A stretch of DNA of 24,556 nucleotides from positions 1 to 24,556 of IMG/VR virus record IMGVR_UViG_3300043331_002212. One strand, given 5' to 3'. Below the pieces are notes generated by a model. The model made no database searches. It was not told the origin of the DNA and worked only from the letters and a program-made list of their open reading frames with translations. This document shows positions 1 through 7,059 of this stretch, piece by piece. Origin of the DNA: a virus. Numbering within the stretch: position 1 is the stretch's first letter; every line of letters starts with the position of its first letter. The position numbers and the translations under genes are program-made.

Positions 1-159
1 GGTTCCTAGTCGAGAAAATCCCGAACGCCGTTGAATTCTTCCTCGAAAAAGATAGGCATTTTCTAAGATAGGAAAGGCGTCATTATCCAGAAGGAATGGC
101 TCTACATCTCTTCGTGTTCCATCGCGTAGATCAACAATAGCGAAGGTTTGAGAAGTCAT
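1..159 (-). CDS. phage structural protein, N-terminal fragment (possible tail nozzle type)
   Basis: The reverse strand reads without a stop from an ATG at 159 to the window edge, giving the first 53 residues of a longer protein. The start shares one base with the stop of the upstream fibre gene (TAATG), with AGG about 7 bases before it, so the two are translationally coupled. The visible part has a short N-terminal strand, then FPILENAYLFRGRIQRRSGF. A similar 'N-Y-x-F-R-G-R-I-x-x-R-x-G-F' opening is typical of large phage tail proteins that begin by describing a layered beta structure. Position after the adaptor and fibre genes fits a tail nozzle or large tail protein. That role is inferred from context; the remainder of the gene lies outside the window. 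Confidence 0.6.
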   Translation of the reverse strand, partial: MTSQTFAIVDLRDGTRRDVEPFLLDNDAFPILENAYLFRGRIQRRSGFSRLGT

Positions 160-743
160 TAAATGCCTATGGCAAGATAATAATAAAGATAGGTTCCCCC
201 CGAACTTCCATTAGCCCTTTGTCCTGTGAACCCGGTATTAGTTAGTGTTCCAGGCCCAACAATAGGCAGACTCTCCGCATTACCTGTCACGTTGCTTCCG
301 AAATAGACTCCAAAAGGAGTCCCTGTAAATCCTCCCCCCGGAAATGTAACAGCGGTAGAATTCACTCCAGGAGCAAGAGAAAAAGTCCCCCACACTAAAA
401 TAATTCCGCCTGGCAAAAAAGTTCGCCCTGGGTTTGCTAAAATAGGGTCTCTGCCGCTCATTTGAATGACGGTTCCAGAGCTTTCTTTTCTCATATAAAG
501 AGTAGAAACCGACGAAAGATCTTTAGAGTATAAGGCGATCTCATTAGCCGAAGTCGCAGGATCGGACCCCTGTTCAATATAAGTCGATTTATCGTGTTTG
601 CCGCGATTGGCAACGGTCGCATTGTCGTAGGTGACATGGTCGACGTCAAAAATGGAGTTTAACTGATCAAAGTTGATCTGAATCTGAGCCTGAGTAGCCG
701 AGATCAATTGCGCGCCTTGCGGGATATTGGGATTAAATGTCAT
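159..743 (-). CDS. tail fibre protein with gp53-like C-terminal domain
   Basis: This 194-residue protein has a short N-terminal part (residues 1-45) rich in Gln/Asn/Asp, a middle section of beta character, and a C-terminal domain from about residue 110. That domain runs LPGGIILVWGTFSLAPG, then TAVTFPGGGF, GVYFGSNV, LTNTGFTG and YLYYYLAIGI. This order (WG start, alternating strands, 'TGF' near the end, terminal aromatic 'AIG' strand) is the pattern of the C-terminal domain of phage tail fibres such as gp53/gpH types, which trimerise and contact the host surface. It lies between the adaptor and a truncated structural gene in a minus-strand tail unit. GAGG is seen about 5 bases before the ATG. 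The small size suggests a short fibre or a tip subunit. Confidence 0.72.
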   Translation of the reverse strand: MTFNPNIPQGAQLISATQAQIQINFDQLNSIFDVDHVTYDNATVANRGKHDKSTYIEQGSDPATSANEIALYSKDLSSVSTLYMRKESSGTVIQMSGRDPILANPGRTFLPGGIILVWGTFSLAPGVNSTAVTFPGGGFTGTPFGVYFGSNVTGNAESLPIVGPGTLTNTGFTGQRANGSSGGTYLYYYLAIGI

Positions 744-750
744 GAGGTCC

Positions 751-766
751 TCAAATAATTATTTGA
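751..766. repeat. perfect 16-bp palindrome containing the TCAAATAATT element
   Basis: TCAAATAATTATTTGA is its own reverse complement and sits directly upstream of the fibre gene's ribosome binding site. It holds two overlapping copies of a 10-mer found in other late-gene leader regions (5606-5615, 5637-5646, 6985-6994, 9041-9050). It could be an operator or part of a phage-specific late promoter; function is inferred from recurrence. Confidence 0.6.
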
Positions 767-791
767 TATTTCCCTCATCCTAGCATTCTGT

Positions 792-820
792 TATATAACT
801 TTCAAAAAAAGTATTTACAA
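792..820 (-). promoter_or_regulatory. sigma70-like promoter upstream of the tail fibre gene
   Basis: Reading leftward, TTGTAA (820-815) and TATATA (797-792) are separated by 17 bases, the ideal spacing for a vegetative sigma factor. It lies about 50 bases before the fibre start codon and is followed by the 16-bp palindrome. It would start transcription of the fibre and the truncated gene at the left edge. Predicted from consensus only. Confidence 0.45.
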
Positions 821-822
821 AC

Positions 823-1899
823 TTAGAATCCACCAAACAGGTTTCCAAATCCGTACTGGTAATACCCACTTTGTTCGGTATAAATAGTAGCTGCTCTCTC
901 ACTCGTTTGCTGAACGATTGTCCGACGCTGGACTAGTCTCATCTGTTCTTCTAAAAGAGGTCGAAATTTAGCCATATTTTCAAAATCGGCATTGTCGGCA
1001 AAGATCTTATCGGCAGCGCCATAAGCCAGAAGCTGCCACCATTCATTGAGTTGGGGGTTCGCCGAAAGGGGACTGTTAGCAAAAGCCGTCGGGTATTTAT
1101 AGGCTTCGAAAGAGACTGTGTAGGCCTGATCAGGAATGGGGTATAAGATGAATTGATCTTGGAAGAAGACGACCGACATGGGGCGTGCAGCAACATAGGG
1201 GATATACTGAACGTTGATAGCATTTCCGGTAGGGATGGCCGCAGGAAAGTTTGTAATTGTGAGCGCTCCCGTAATGTAGTTGATGGTACCACGTGCGTTC
1301 GCAGGATTAATGCTGGCATCTGTAGGGGCAAAGAGCCTTCCTAGACCATCATCCACCAGCGTAATGGACGGCCGAATTCCCGATGTCGCATCAGGGGCGC
1401 CAAGGGCGGACACCACCACGTTCCAGTTGAGAGAAGAGGCTGGAATATCAGTAGCTGCGCTCCAAGCCGTGTAGGCTCCAGGAGGATTGGGCTTGAATCC
1501 AGGAACGATGGGTAGGTTGGTTAATGTTTGTCCTGCATAAGGGCCTACGGTATTGTTTCCGGTGTAGACCTGTTGCTGTAAAAAGTTGAGAGCAGGATTG
1601 ACGCGGAAGTAGTTATCTCGGCTCTGGGTCATATAAGACTGATAGCCGGCAATAAAGACAGGGGGCATTGCAGTTAAATAAGTGTCTGTAGGGAGATTGT
1701 AAACGGGAATATTGGCCGTCGTTGTGAATTCATAATTATATCTTAGAGACTCCATCTTCAGGTGCTGAGACATGTCATAGAGGTAGAAGGTGTTGATGTA
1801 ACGGATGATCTCTTCATTGGTGATTTGAGTAGGGGAAGGGCGCGCCGTAATTCTTCGGACTTTTGTAATGATATCTTGCAATGTATTTGGGACTGTCAT
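823..1899 (-). CDS. head-tail adaptor/connector protein
   Basis: This 358-residue protein opens with LQDIITKVRRITARPSPTQ, then 'ITNEEIIRYINTFYLYDM'. This helical start is typical of adaptor proteins that dock below the portal ring in podoviruses (P22 gp4 and T7 gp11 class). The middle (about 85-240) is a beta-rich insertion. The C-terminal helical part has NEWWQLLAYGAADKIFAD near residue 287, matching the 'EW..LL.YGAA..I..D' helix common to these adaptors, followed by a coiled segment ending in VQRRTI. It overlaps the preceding gene by four bases (ATGA), so it is co-translated with the FCCH-like gene upstream. The family call rests on pattern and gene order; no distinctive catalytic motif exists to confirm it. 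Confidence 0.65.
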   Translation of the reverse strand: MTVPNTLQDIITKVRRITARPSPTQITNEEIIRYINTFYLYDMSQHLKMESLRYNYEFTTTANIPVYNLPTDTYLTAMPPVFIAGYQSYMTQSRDNYFRVNPALNFLQQQVYTGNNTVGPYAGQTLTNLPIVPGFKPNPPGAYTAWSAATDIPASSLNWNVVVSALGAPDATSGIRPSITLVDDGLGRLFAPTDASINPANARGTINYITGALTITNFPAAIPTGNAINVQYIPYVAARPMSVVFFQDQFILYPIPDQAYTVSFEAYKYPTAFANSPLSANPQLNEWWQLLAYGAADKIFADNADFENMAKFRPLLEEQMRLVQRRTIVQQTSERAATIYTEQSGYYQYGFGNLFGGF

Positions 1900-2243
1900 G
1901 GGGAGGGTCCTCCAACAGGGGTTAAAGTATTTTCTTCGGCATTGGCTAGAGTCAAGGCAACTTCCCCGACGGGGATAACCTGCGGAGACTGAGTAGTAAC
2001 TGCGGTTGTAAAAGCATCAAAATTAGTAGTGTCTGTATCTATAGAAAAAGTCGTCGGCGATAGAACTGTAATCAGATAAACGTTTCCATTCAGCTGCATC
2101 ATTCCGAAGTTAGCTGGAAAAAAAAATCGAATATATAAACCAGATAAGTAGCCATGAGCCGTAGTGGTCGTGACTACTCCCGGGTTTGCTTGTGTAATGG
2201 CCGAAACGATCCGTTCGACAGGTCTCCAAGTGGAAATTGTCAC
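1896..2243 (-). CDS. small FCCH-like domain structural protein
   Basis: This 115-residue protein starts at a GTG directly after the stop of the preceding gene (TAAGTG). It contains one copy of a beta-barrel module: VSAITQANPGVVTTTTAHG, then a segment with FPANFGMMQLNGNVYLI and a final strand FSIDTDTTNFDAF. The wording 'ITxAxPxVVTTxxxHG...MxxLNGxxYxI...FxIDTxxFxxF' is the signature annotated in phage proteins as a 'ubiquitin-activating E1 FCCH domain'. The name reflects fold similarity, not ubiquitin activity. The same module occurs in the larger protein at 2821-3810. A role as head decoration or tail subunit is likely from its place between head and adaptor genes. Confidence 0.68.
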   Translation of the reverse strand: MTISTWRPVERIVSAITQANPGVVTTTTAHGYLSGLYIRFFFPANFGMMQLNGNVYLITVLSPTTFSIDTDTTNFDAFTTAVTTQSPQVIPVGEVALTLANAEENTLTPVGGPSP

Positions 2244-2753
2244 TTAAGCTGCTCCACCAAATTCCAACGACTGGAATCCATATCTTTTCTTTCTAGATGC
2301 AACTCCTACAATAGGAACCGGAATGCCTCCTTCTCCTTGAGGACCACTTCCCAGAGAGCTTTGGGCAAGATCGCCTCCCATTGCCACTTTGAAGCCATGT
2401 ACAGGGTAAGAACAGGTTCCAATCATCTGATGACGTGGATCTTTATCATCTGACAAAGCTCCAGCAGAGACATCTATTCCATTGATAAAGCGAGCCACAT
2501 ACAGAGGGATTTCATAGGTATATCCATCTGTCATGCTCATTTTGAAAGGAGGAATGCCAGGGTATTTTTTAATAAAAATCGGTACTGTGGCTCCTGGTGT
2601 TTCAAAAGATTGAAAGATTCCTCTTACAAGGCGCGTCTCTTCTTTAATGAGCTCTTGAAGTTTTTCCTTCGCCGCATCTCTAGCGGATTTTGTAACATGA
2701 GGTGCTTCAGCAGCGGGAGTTACTGACTCTATAACATTAATTTTCTTTGACAT
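2244..2753 (-). CDS. conserved phage head-associated protein
   Basis: This 169-residue protein has a charged helical N-terminus (about 15-45, with KEKLQELIKEETRLVRGIFQ) and a conserved-looking core 'FETPGATVPIFIKKYPGIPPF'. It continues with MTDGYTYEIPLYVARFINGI and ends the core at 'GTCSYPVHGFKV'. The 'MTDG..YE.PL.VAR..NGID......CSYPVH' string recurs in podovirus-like phages downstream of the capsid gene, where it is annotated only as a structural or hypothetical protein. It is the first gene after a strong hairpin terminator, so it begins a new transcription unit. No clear Shine-Dalgarno is seen at the ATG. Confidence 0.6.
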   Translation of the reverse strand: MSKKINVIESVTPAAEAPHVTKSARDAAKEKLQELIKEETRLVRGIFQSFETPGATVPIFIKKYPGIPPFKMSMTDGYTYEIPLYVARFINGIDVSAGALSDDKDPRHQMIGTCSYPVHGFKVAMGGDLAQSSLGSGPQGEGGIPVPIVGVASRKKRYGFQSLEFGGAA

Positions 2754-2786
2754 TTGTTTCTCAAAATATTTGTTTACATTTAGTTC

Positions 2787-2814
2787 AAAAAAAGGCCCCT
2801 CCGAAAAGGGGCCT
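2787..2814 (-). terminator. rho-independent terminator after the capsid-FCCH unit
   Basis: Arms AGGCCCCT (2793-2800) and AGGGGCCT (2807-2814) form a perfect 8-bp stem around a 6-base loop, followed leftward by a T run on the minus strand (A run at 2787-2793). It lies seven bases past the stop of the FCCH-like gene and ends the scaffold-capsid-FCCH transcript. Confidence 0.85.
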
Positions 2815-2820
2815 CATTCG

Positions 2821-3810
2821 TTAGCTCAACGTTACGCCTTTAGTTGCAAACCATTGATAGACTTTTCCAGTTGTCTGGACAGTTGTACCAATAGAAATTC
2901 CAGTAAAGGAGGTGTTGTCTGTAGCGTCATCAAGCAAGTTGCCGTAAGGCTGTGAAGTGCTGTTAACGGCAGCTTCACCGACAGGAACAACTTGAGCAAA
3001 TGTCACACCAGCAGCTGCTGTAGCAGAAGTTGGGAATGCAAATGCTGTGAAACCACTCGAGTCAATATTGACCGTGATGGTGTTGTTAGCTGTGCTGATC
3101 GCTGTGACTGTTCCAGTCAAACCGTTGATCTCAGTCATTCCAAAAGCAGCAGGAACAACGATTCGAACGAGCTGTCCAACGGTAAAGCCGTGGGTGACAG
3201 ACATCGTGATCACTGCGCTAGAAGCTTGAGTAATAGCTGTGATGTAGCGGTTTCTTGGATAGAAACGAGGATCTGCATTGATGATACGATAAGAACCGGC
3301 AGTAGCATCTGCTGCAAAGCCGCTGTTATTGAGATATTTCAGCTGGAAGCTTGTGTTAGCCACAATAGTTCCGACTGTAAAATCCATCCCAGCAACTTGA
3401 AGCATTCCTGTCGTGCTATAAAGACGAACAACAGAAACGGTATCAACCAGATTTGCTGTGCTAGCTGTAGAGACAACGGCAGGGTTGGCCCGGCTGATTG
3501 CAGTCAATGCAACGGACGCACCGTTATTGCGGCCAGCACTGTCTGTAATGAAGGTGAAACCACCTGTTGTTGTCATCGTTTCGAGAGCGATCGTGGCAGC
3601 TCCACTAGTTTTTGGGTTATAAAGCCCATAGCCAGATGGGAAAGAGGAAGTTCCTCTTGCCTTCATGACGTTGGTGTTAGCAGCAGCTGAACCAAGGTCA
3701 GTGATGTTGATCATCTCGAAATTGTCATATCCCGATGGAAGAGATATGTTTTTTGTTGTTCCGTCAGAGGTAAAACTACCAGTGAGCATTGCATTAATGG
3801 GTGTACTCAT
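2821..3810 (-). CDS. FCCH-repeat head decoration or head fibre protein
   Basis: This 329-residue protein has an N-terminal region (1-95) with FTSDGTTKNISLPSGYDNFE, followed by two FCCH-like modules. The first, near residues 100-165, begins LTAISRANPAVVSTAS. The second, near 190-255, begins ITAITQASSAVITMSVTHG and contains FGMTEINGLTGTVTAIS. A C-terminal part ends in VYQWFATKGVTLS. It lies directly after the capsid gene with an AAGGAG ribosome site embedded in the capsid stop, the usual place for a decoration or head-fibre protein made in large amounts. Ser/Thr/Ala richness with few charges fits an exposed beta-structured virion protein. No enzymatic motif is visible. Confidence 0.68.
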   Translation of the reverse strand: MSTPINAMLTGSFTSDGTTKNISLPSGYDNFEMINITDLGSAAANTNVMKARGTSSFPSGYGLYNPKTSGAATIALETMTTTGGFTFITDSAGRNNGASVALTAISRANPAVVSTASTANLVDTVSVVRLYSTTGMLQVAGMDFTVGTIVANTSFQLKYLNNSGFAADATAGSYRIINADPRFYPRNRYITAITQASSAVITMSVTHGFTVGQLVRIVVPAAFGMTEINGLTGTVTAISTANNTITVNIDSSGFTAFAFPTSATAAAGVTFAQVVPVGEAAVNSTSQPYGNLLDDATDNTSFTGISIGTTVQTTGKVYQWFATKGVTLS

Positions 3811-3821
3811 AGTTTATCTCC

Positions 3822-4769
3822 TTATGACAGTGTGCAACGCAGGTTGAAGACCCACGTGTCGTTAGTGATTCTGGGAACTTCGGCGAATTTGTATCCGACG
3901 CTAGCGTTGAGGGCGAGCGCTGAATCATAAATTGGTGGACGGTAGATGAACTGAGCGCTGTAGCCATCTTGTTCGATAGCAGCAAACGCTTCGCGTCCTA
4001 CGCAGAAGATGTTGTAAACAGTAGCGCCCAGTAAGGAGGCGTTAGCTGTAGTAGATCCAATGCTTGAGAGCAAGAATCGGATGTTAGCAACAACTCCCCA
4101 CTCGGCGTCGAGCGTAGACTGTTGGTTGGGGTAGTTCCACTTTTGGATGAACCCTTGAACGTTGTCCAACTGACCAATGAGGTCTGTGTGGCCAAGGCCA
4201 AAGTAAGCATCACGAACGGGAGCTGTACCAAAGCGGTCTTCACCTTCAACTCCTGTAAGGAAGCTGTAAGCGTTGTTTCCACGGAGAGTTCTTACAACAG
4301 TATCAACGTCGGAGCGTGTGATGTTAGTTGGGTTGTCGCCGTTAGTTCCACCTGTACAGTTGATGAAGGAAGCTGTAGAGGCCAGCATGTCTCTCATCAA
4401 TTGGTCTTCTGTTTGACGAAGTGATACGCCAAGACGTTGAGCCGCTTCGTTAAGAACGGGGTCTTGGTTTTGGAGTGTCACTTGTTCGTTCAACAGAATG
4501 TAGGTTCCGTAGAAGTCCATCTGAGCGTCGATGTTGATCGCGGTCAGTTGTTGGGGAGGAGGCGTTACACCACTGTTTCCAAGGGGAACAGGGGCTGTTG
4601 CGAGTGGGTTATACCGTCTCATACGCAGCGTTGTACCGCCATTGCGGGGCATCGCTTTTAGATCCGCAGGTATCTTGTGGATCATGTAGGGGACTGGTAC
4701 CGACAGCAACTTAAAAGAGAAGCTCTGCTGCACTGGGGCTGGCAGAACGCTCGTTGTTGTAATCGACAT
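3822..4769 (-). CDS. major capsid protein, N4-gp56 family
   Basis: This 315-residue protein forms the icosahedral shell. The diagnostic stretch is near residues 38-120: MPRNGGTTLRMRRYNPL, then VTPPPQQLTAINIDAQMDFY, then LLNEQVTLQNQDPVLNEA. The order 'P.N.G.T..MRRY.PL....PL..GVTPP.Q.L....I.A....YG.Y..L...V.L...DPVL.EA...LG' defines the N4-gp56-type HK97-fold capsid family. Downstream, 'TRSDVDTVVRTLRGNNA' and a C-terminal 'GREAFAAIEQDG' also fit the family. It follows the scaffold-like gene by 29 bases and precedes the FCCH-repeat protein. Length and order are normal for the family. Confidence 0.88.
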   Translation of the reverse strand: MSITTTSVLPAPVQQSFSFKLLSVPVPYMIHKIPADLKAMPRNGGTTLRMRRYNPLATAPVPLGNSGVTPPPQQLTAINIDAQMDFYGTYILLNEQVTLQNQDPVLNEAAQRLGVSLRQTEDQLMRDMLASTASFINCTGGTNGDNPTNITRSDVDTVVRTLRGNNAYSFLTGVEGEDRFGTAPVRDAYFGLGHTDLIGQLDNVQGFIQKWNYPNQQSTLDAEWGVVANIRFLLSSIGSTTANASLLGATVYNIFCVGREAFAAIEQDGYSAQFIYRPPIYDSALALNASVGYKFAEVPRITNDTWVFNLRCTLS

Positions 4770-4798
4770 GTTTAATTCCTAGTTTTTAGGAACCAAAC

Positions 4799-5521
4799 TC
4801 ACGCGCCTTTCATGGCCTGTTGCATCTCTTGCCAAAGTTGCTTTTTGAGGTCTTTAGTCAGACCATTCTCAAAAAGATGTGCATTGCCTATTGCACTTTG
4901 CTTTGCAACGGCTTGCACCGAGACAGGCTTTTGACTGTTCTTCACTGCCTTTTCCTTGTCTCTTTGAACCTGAGCATCCTCCTTGAGATCCTCAGATTTA
5001 ACAAGCTTCTTCAACATTTTGTATGCCGCAACTCCCTGAGAGTAAGGGTCAGAGATGTGCGACAAGGACATCGCAAGTTCTGGTTCGTTTTCTTTCAAAT
5101 ACTCAATGTTTTCTTGCGTAACTACTTGAGCGAAGTCTGAATACTTAATCTGAAGTCTTTCATCGACCATTGAAGCTTCACGCTGCTTGATGACTTTTTC
5201 AGCAATTCTCTCGGCCTTTTTTTCGATCAGTTTGTCAACTTGACCGTAGGTGATGATGTCATCACGTCCGAGCTTGTCTAATTCGTCATCGACAACGGCT
5301 TTGGGCTGCGTCAGTCGCTGAATGATTTCTTCTTGTTCTCTTGCCTTACGCTCGAGTTCTTGCATCTTGCGTCGAGCTTCCCTCCAGTTGCGATCTTGGT
5401 CATCTGACCTCTTCGCAGTGGGAGTAGCCGTCTGCTTTTCCGCTGCACCTTCAGTTTCAGTGGCCGGAGCGAGGCCTTGAGCAACTTCTTGCTCTACACT
5501 CTCTTGTTCTTCCTCTGACAT
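4799..5521 (-). CDS. scaffolding-like protein
   Basis: This 240-residue protein is acidic at the N-terminus (MSEEEQESVEQEV). It has a long coiled-coil region near 43-75 (NWREARRKMQELERKAREQE) and further helices to about residue 125, and ends in LKKQLWQEMQQAMKGA. There are no cysteines. Highly charged, helical proteins of 200-300 residues immediately upstream of the capsid gene are typically internal scaffolds that guide procapsid assembly and then leave. An AAAGGAAG ribosome site precedes the ATG. It is the first gene of the unit driven from the inverted-repeat region at 5602-5650. Assignment rests on position and composition. Confidence 0.7.
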   Translation of the reverse strand: MSEEEQESVEQEVAQGLAPATETEGAAEKQTATPTAKRSDDQDRNWREARRKMQELERKAREQEEIIQRLTQPKAVVDDELDKLGRDDIITYGQVDKLIEKKAERIAEKVIKQREASMVDERLQIKYSDFAQVVTQENIEYLKENEPELAMSLSHISDPYSQGVAAYKMLKKLVKSEDLKEDAQVQRDKEKAVKNSQKPVSVQAVAKQSAIGNAHLFENGLTKDLKKQLWQEMQQAMKGA

Positions 5522-5601
5522 GTGCTTCCTTTGGTAGGGCGAGTACCTTTACGCCTATATGTTGAAGATGTAGGACTTACGTGCCCGAACGACACACCTT
5601 C

Positions 5602-5650
5602 TAAAAATTATTTGATAGGCATGGGGGATAAATTTGTCAAATAATTTTTA
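5602..5650. promoter_or_regulatory. inverted-repeat control region between scaffold and plus-strand island
   Basis: TAAAAATTATTTGA (5602-5615) and its exact reverse complement (5637-5650) flank 21 bases between two divergent units. Leftward, TTGACA (5640-5635) and TATCAA (5617-5612) are 17 bases apart, a good promoter for the scaffold-capsid unit with its parts inside the two arms. A regulator bound to the arms would therefore cover both promoter boxes. Each arm contains one TCAAATAATT element. Both promoter and operator roles are predictions. Confidence 0.6.
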
Positions 5651-5699
5651 TATATGTTCGGGAAAGGAGGCTAATTGTTAAGATGTTGAGGAGGTAAAA

Positions 5700-6098
5700 A
5701 TGAAGGTTTTTGACAGAAACATAGATATTTCCACCATCTGTGTAGGCGCCCTTGGCGTTATTTTAGTGATATGGATTCTCAGTGCAGGGGGTCGAGTATA
5801 CGATGTGTGGGCCGAAAGAAAAGCGGGAGAAGCTGAACTCGCAAGAGCTGAATCCAACAGGAAAATCAAGATTCTGGAAGCCCAGGCCTTTCAAGAAGGC
5901 GCTAAGAGCTTGGCTGACGCAGAAATAGTGCGTGCTCGTGGGGTGGCGGAGGCTAATAAAATTATAGGAGAATCGCTCAGAAACAATGAAAGTTACCTTA
6001 GGTATCTGTGGATAACGTCTTTGCAAACAAACCAAAAAGAAGTAGTATATATTCCCACCGAGGCCAACCTTCCTATATTAGAAGCTGGTAAGAGATAA
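5700..6098 (+). CDS. stomatin/prohibitin-like membrane protein
   Basis: This 132-residue protein has one N-terminal membrane helix (about 12-30, TICVGALGVILVIWILSAGG). It continues with a long charged, alanine-rich coil (38-85, with RAESNRKIKILEAQAFQEGA) and a conserved-looking tail, GVAEANKIIGESLRNNESYL followed by 'YLWITSL' and VVYIPTEANLPILEAGK. The coil-to-tail pattern 'ADAE..RA.GVAEANKII...L.....YL.YLWI..L.......YIPTEA.LPILEAG' resembles the C-terminal half of SPFH (stomatin, prohibitin, HflK/C) proteins, without the upstream SPFH core. A GGAGG site lies 6 bases before the ATG. It heads a plus-strand island facing away from the scaffold gene. Possible roles are a membrane scaffold affecting host proteases or lysis timing; this is inference. 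Confidence 0.62.
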   Translation: MKVFDRNIDISTICVGALGVILVIWILSAGGRVYDVWAERKAGEAELARAESNRKIKILEAQAFQEGAKSLADAEIVRARGVAEANKIIGESLRNNESYLRYLWITSLQTNQKEVVYIPTEANLPILEAGKR

Positions 6099-6109
6099 AA
6101 AGGAAAATA

Positions 6110-6298
6110 ATGGAAGTAGCTCAAGTTTTAACAATTTTTGCAGTGGTGGCAACAAATTTAATAACAGTTATCACCCTATACATTCATTCCGATAACAAGA
6201 TGAATGCTGCTTTAAAAAGCATCTCTGATGAAATGAAAGACTTTCACGGAAGATTGTGCGCGATTGAGGAAAGAAGAAATAAGCTTTTGGAGAAGTAA
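6110..6298 (+). CDS. small single-helix membrane protein with coiled tail
   Basis: The 62-residue product has a membrane segment near residues 5-25 (VLTIFAVVATNLITVITLYI) and a charged helical tail (DEMKDFHGRLCAIEERRNKL). An AAGGAAAA ribosome site precedes the ATG, 12 bases after the stomatin-like gene, and its stop abuts the ATG of the DUF551-like gene. The same two-part design (membrane helix then coil) directly before a DUF551-like gene is repeated at 11396-11723. Function unknown; it could anchor a partner at the inner membrane. Confidence 0.6.
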   Translation: MEVAQVLTIFAVVATNLITVITLYIHSDNKMNAALKSISDEMKDFHGRLCAIEERRNKLLEK

Positions 6299-6568
6299 AT
6301 GAGTTGGACTCTAGTTGAAGAAGACATTCCAAATGAAAACGGATACTATTGGACTTTTATAGTAGGTAAAAAGCCCAAGTTATGCCGTTTTGAAAATGAT
6401 AGCTTTGGACTCGGCGACGACGACTTTAATATAGTCGCCTGGGAACCGTGCGAGCCGCCTAGCTTGCAGGATCTAAAAGACCGTCTTGGAAGTCGGTTAT
6501 GTATTTCACAAGCGTCGGTGAATACAGATGTCGATTCTTCAAGATTGTGTCAGAATCTTGCCTCGTAG
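6299..6568 (+). CDS. DUF551-like protein with extended C-terminus
   Basis: The 89-residue product begins MSWTLVEEDIPNENGYYWTF and reaches 'NIVAWEPCEPP' near residue 53. DUF551 phage proteins begin with 'W...E..P..' and end in a 'W.PLP.PP' motif, so the recognisable domain is complete by about residue 55. The remaining 33 residues lie antisense to the last 110 bases of the convergent gene at 6459-6962 and have no family character. This suggests the original stop was lost and reading continues by chance. The ATG follows the upstream stop directly. DUF551 has no established function. Confidence 0.6.
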   Translation: MSWTLVEEDIPNENGYYWTFIVGKKPKLCRFENDSFGLGDDDFNIVAWEPCEPPSLQDLKDRLGSRLCISQASVNTDVDSSRLCQNLAS

Positions 6569-6962
6569 GAAGACTATAGAGCACCTCTAGCTTATCAGGC
6601 CTTTTGTCGTAGGAGTAGAGAGTGATCATGTGGTTAGGAAACTCGCTTCTCAACCAAGAAGCCTTCGGCCTTGTCTGTCTAGCCACAAACCAATTCCTCA
6701 TCACCAGCTCCGACCAGTGTTCCTTCTTGCTTAAAACCACGATGTAAAAGGGGGGGTCGTACTTATTAACGTTGTCGTTAACTGTTTCTTCCATTTTCTT
6801 AACAAAGGCATGCTGAGCTTGATCTAGGATCTCTTCGACTGTTAACTGGGGGAAAGATCCTTTCTTAAGGATATTGTAAACAGCCTCACCAACCTTGGAT
6901 GGATTGGGATTAATTTGATCCCGAGGAACAACTAGATGCTTTGCAAATTTTTCAATACCCAT
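6459..6962 (-). CDS. conserved phage protein of unknown function
   Basis: This 167-residue protein begins MGIEKFAKHLVVPRDQINPN. It continues with a helical 'TVEEILDQAQHAFVKKMEET' and a mixed alpha-beta core with PPFYIVVLSKKEHWSELVMR, NWFVARQTRPK and 'PNHMITLYSYDK'. It ends with 'LPTRQDSDTILKNRHLYSPT'. The 'FYIVVL.KKE.W...V.RNWFVARQT.P' string resembles a conserved hypothetical protein seen near head genes of other podovirus-like phages, but I know no function. It stands alone as a unit: the hairpin terminator at 6990-7024 ends the previous transcript and a TCAAATAATT element lies 23 bases before the ATG. Its 3' end overlaps the convergent gene at 6299-6568. Confidence 0.6.
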   Translation of the reverse strand: MGIEKFAKHLVVPRDQINPNPSKVGEAVYNILKKGSFPQLTVEEILDQAQHAFVKKMEETVNDNVNKYDPPFYIVVLSKKEHWSELVMRNWFVARQTRPKASWLRSEFPNHMITLYSYDKRPDKLEVLYSLPTRQDSDTILKNRHLYSPTLVKYITDFQDGLLDPAS

Positions 6963-6984
6963 ATCTCACGGATACCAGTAAATA

Positions 6985-6994
6985 AATTATTTGA
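6985..6994 (-). promoter_or_regulatory. TCAAATAATT element upstream of 6459-6962
   Basis: An exact copy of the late-region 10-mer, in minus orientation, begins directly where the U-rich end of the preceding terminator finishes. Its position between a terminator and a gene start supports a role in starting or controlling the next unit. Confidence 0.45.
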
Positions 6995-7024
6995 AAAGAG
7001 GGCTGGCGTCTTAAGTCGCCGCCC
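6990..7024 (-). terminator. rho-independent terminator after the beta-barrel gene
   Basis: On the minus strand GGGCGGCG pairs with CGCC-A-GCCC (one bulged base at 7004; arms 7017-7024 and 7000-7008) around an 8-base loop ACTTAAGA. The sequence then runs TCTTTTC. It lies about 35 bases after the stop of the beta-barrel gene and closes the unit that starts near 9000. Confidence 0.7.
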
Positions 7025-7059
7025 CAAAACGCAACTTGCGCCAAATACGTTGAATCAAG

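Noticed and set aside
2992-3690. Plus-strand open frame of 232 codons opposite the FCCH-repeat gene
   Set aside because: Cys/Ser-rich, low-complexity product with no ribosome site; it is the antisense of a Ser/Thr/Ala-rich structural gene.
5763-6035. Minus-strand open frame opposite the stomatin-like gene
   Set aside because: The plus strand has a strong ribosome site and family-like text; the antisense product has none.
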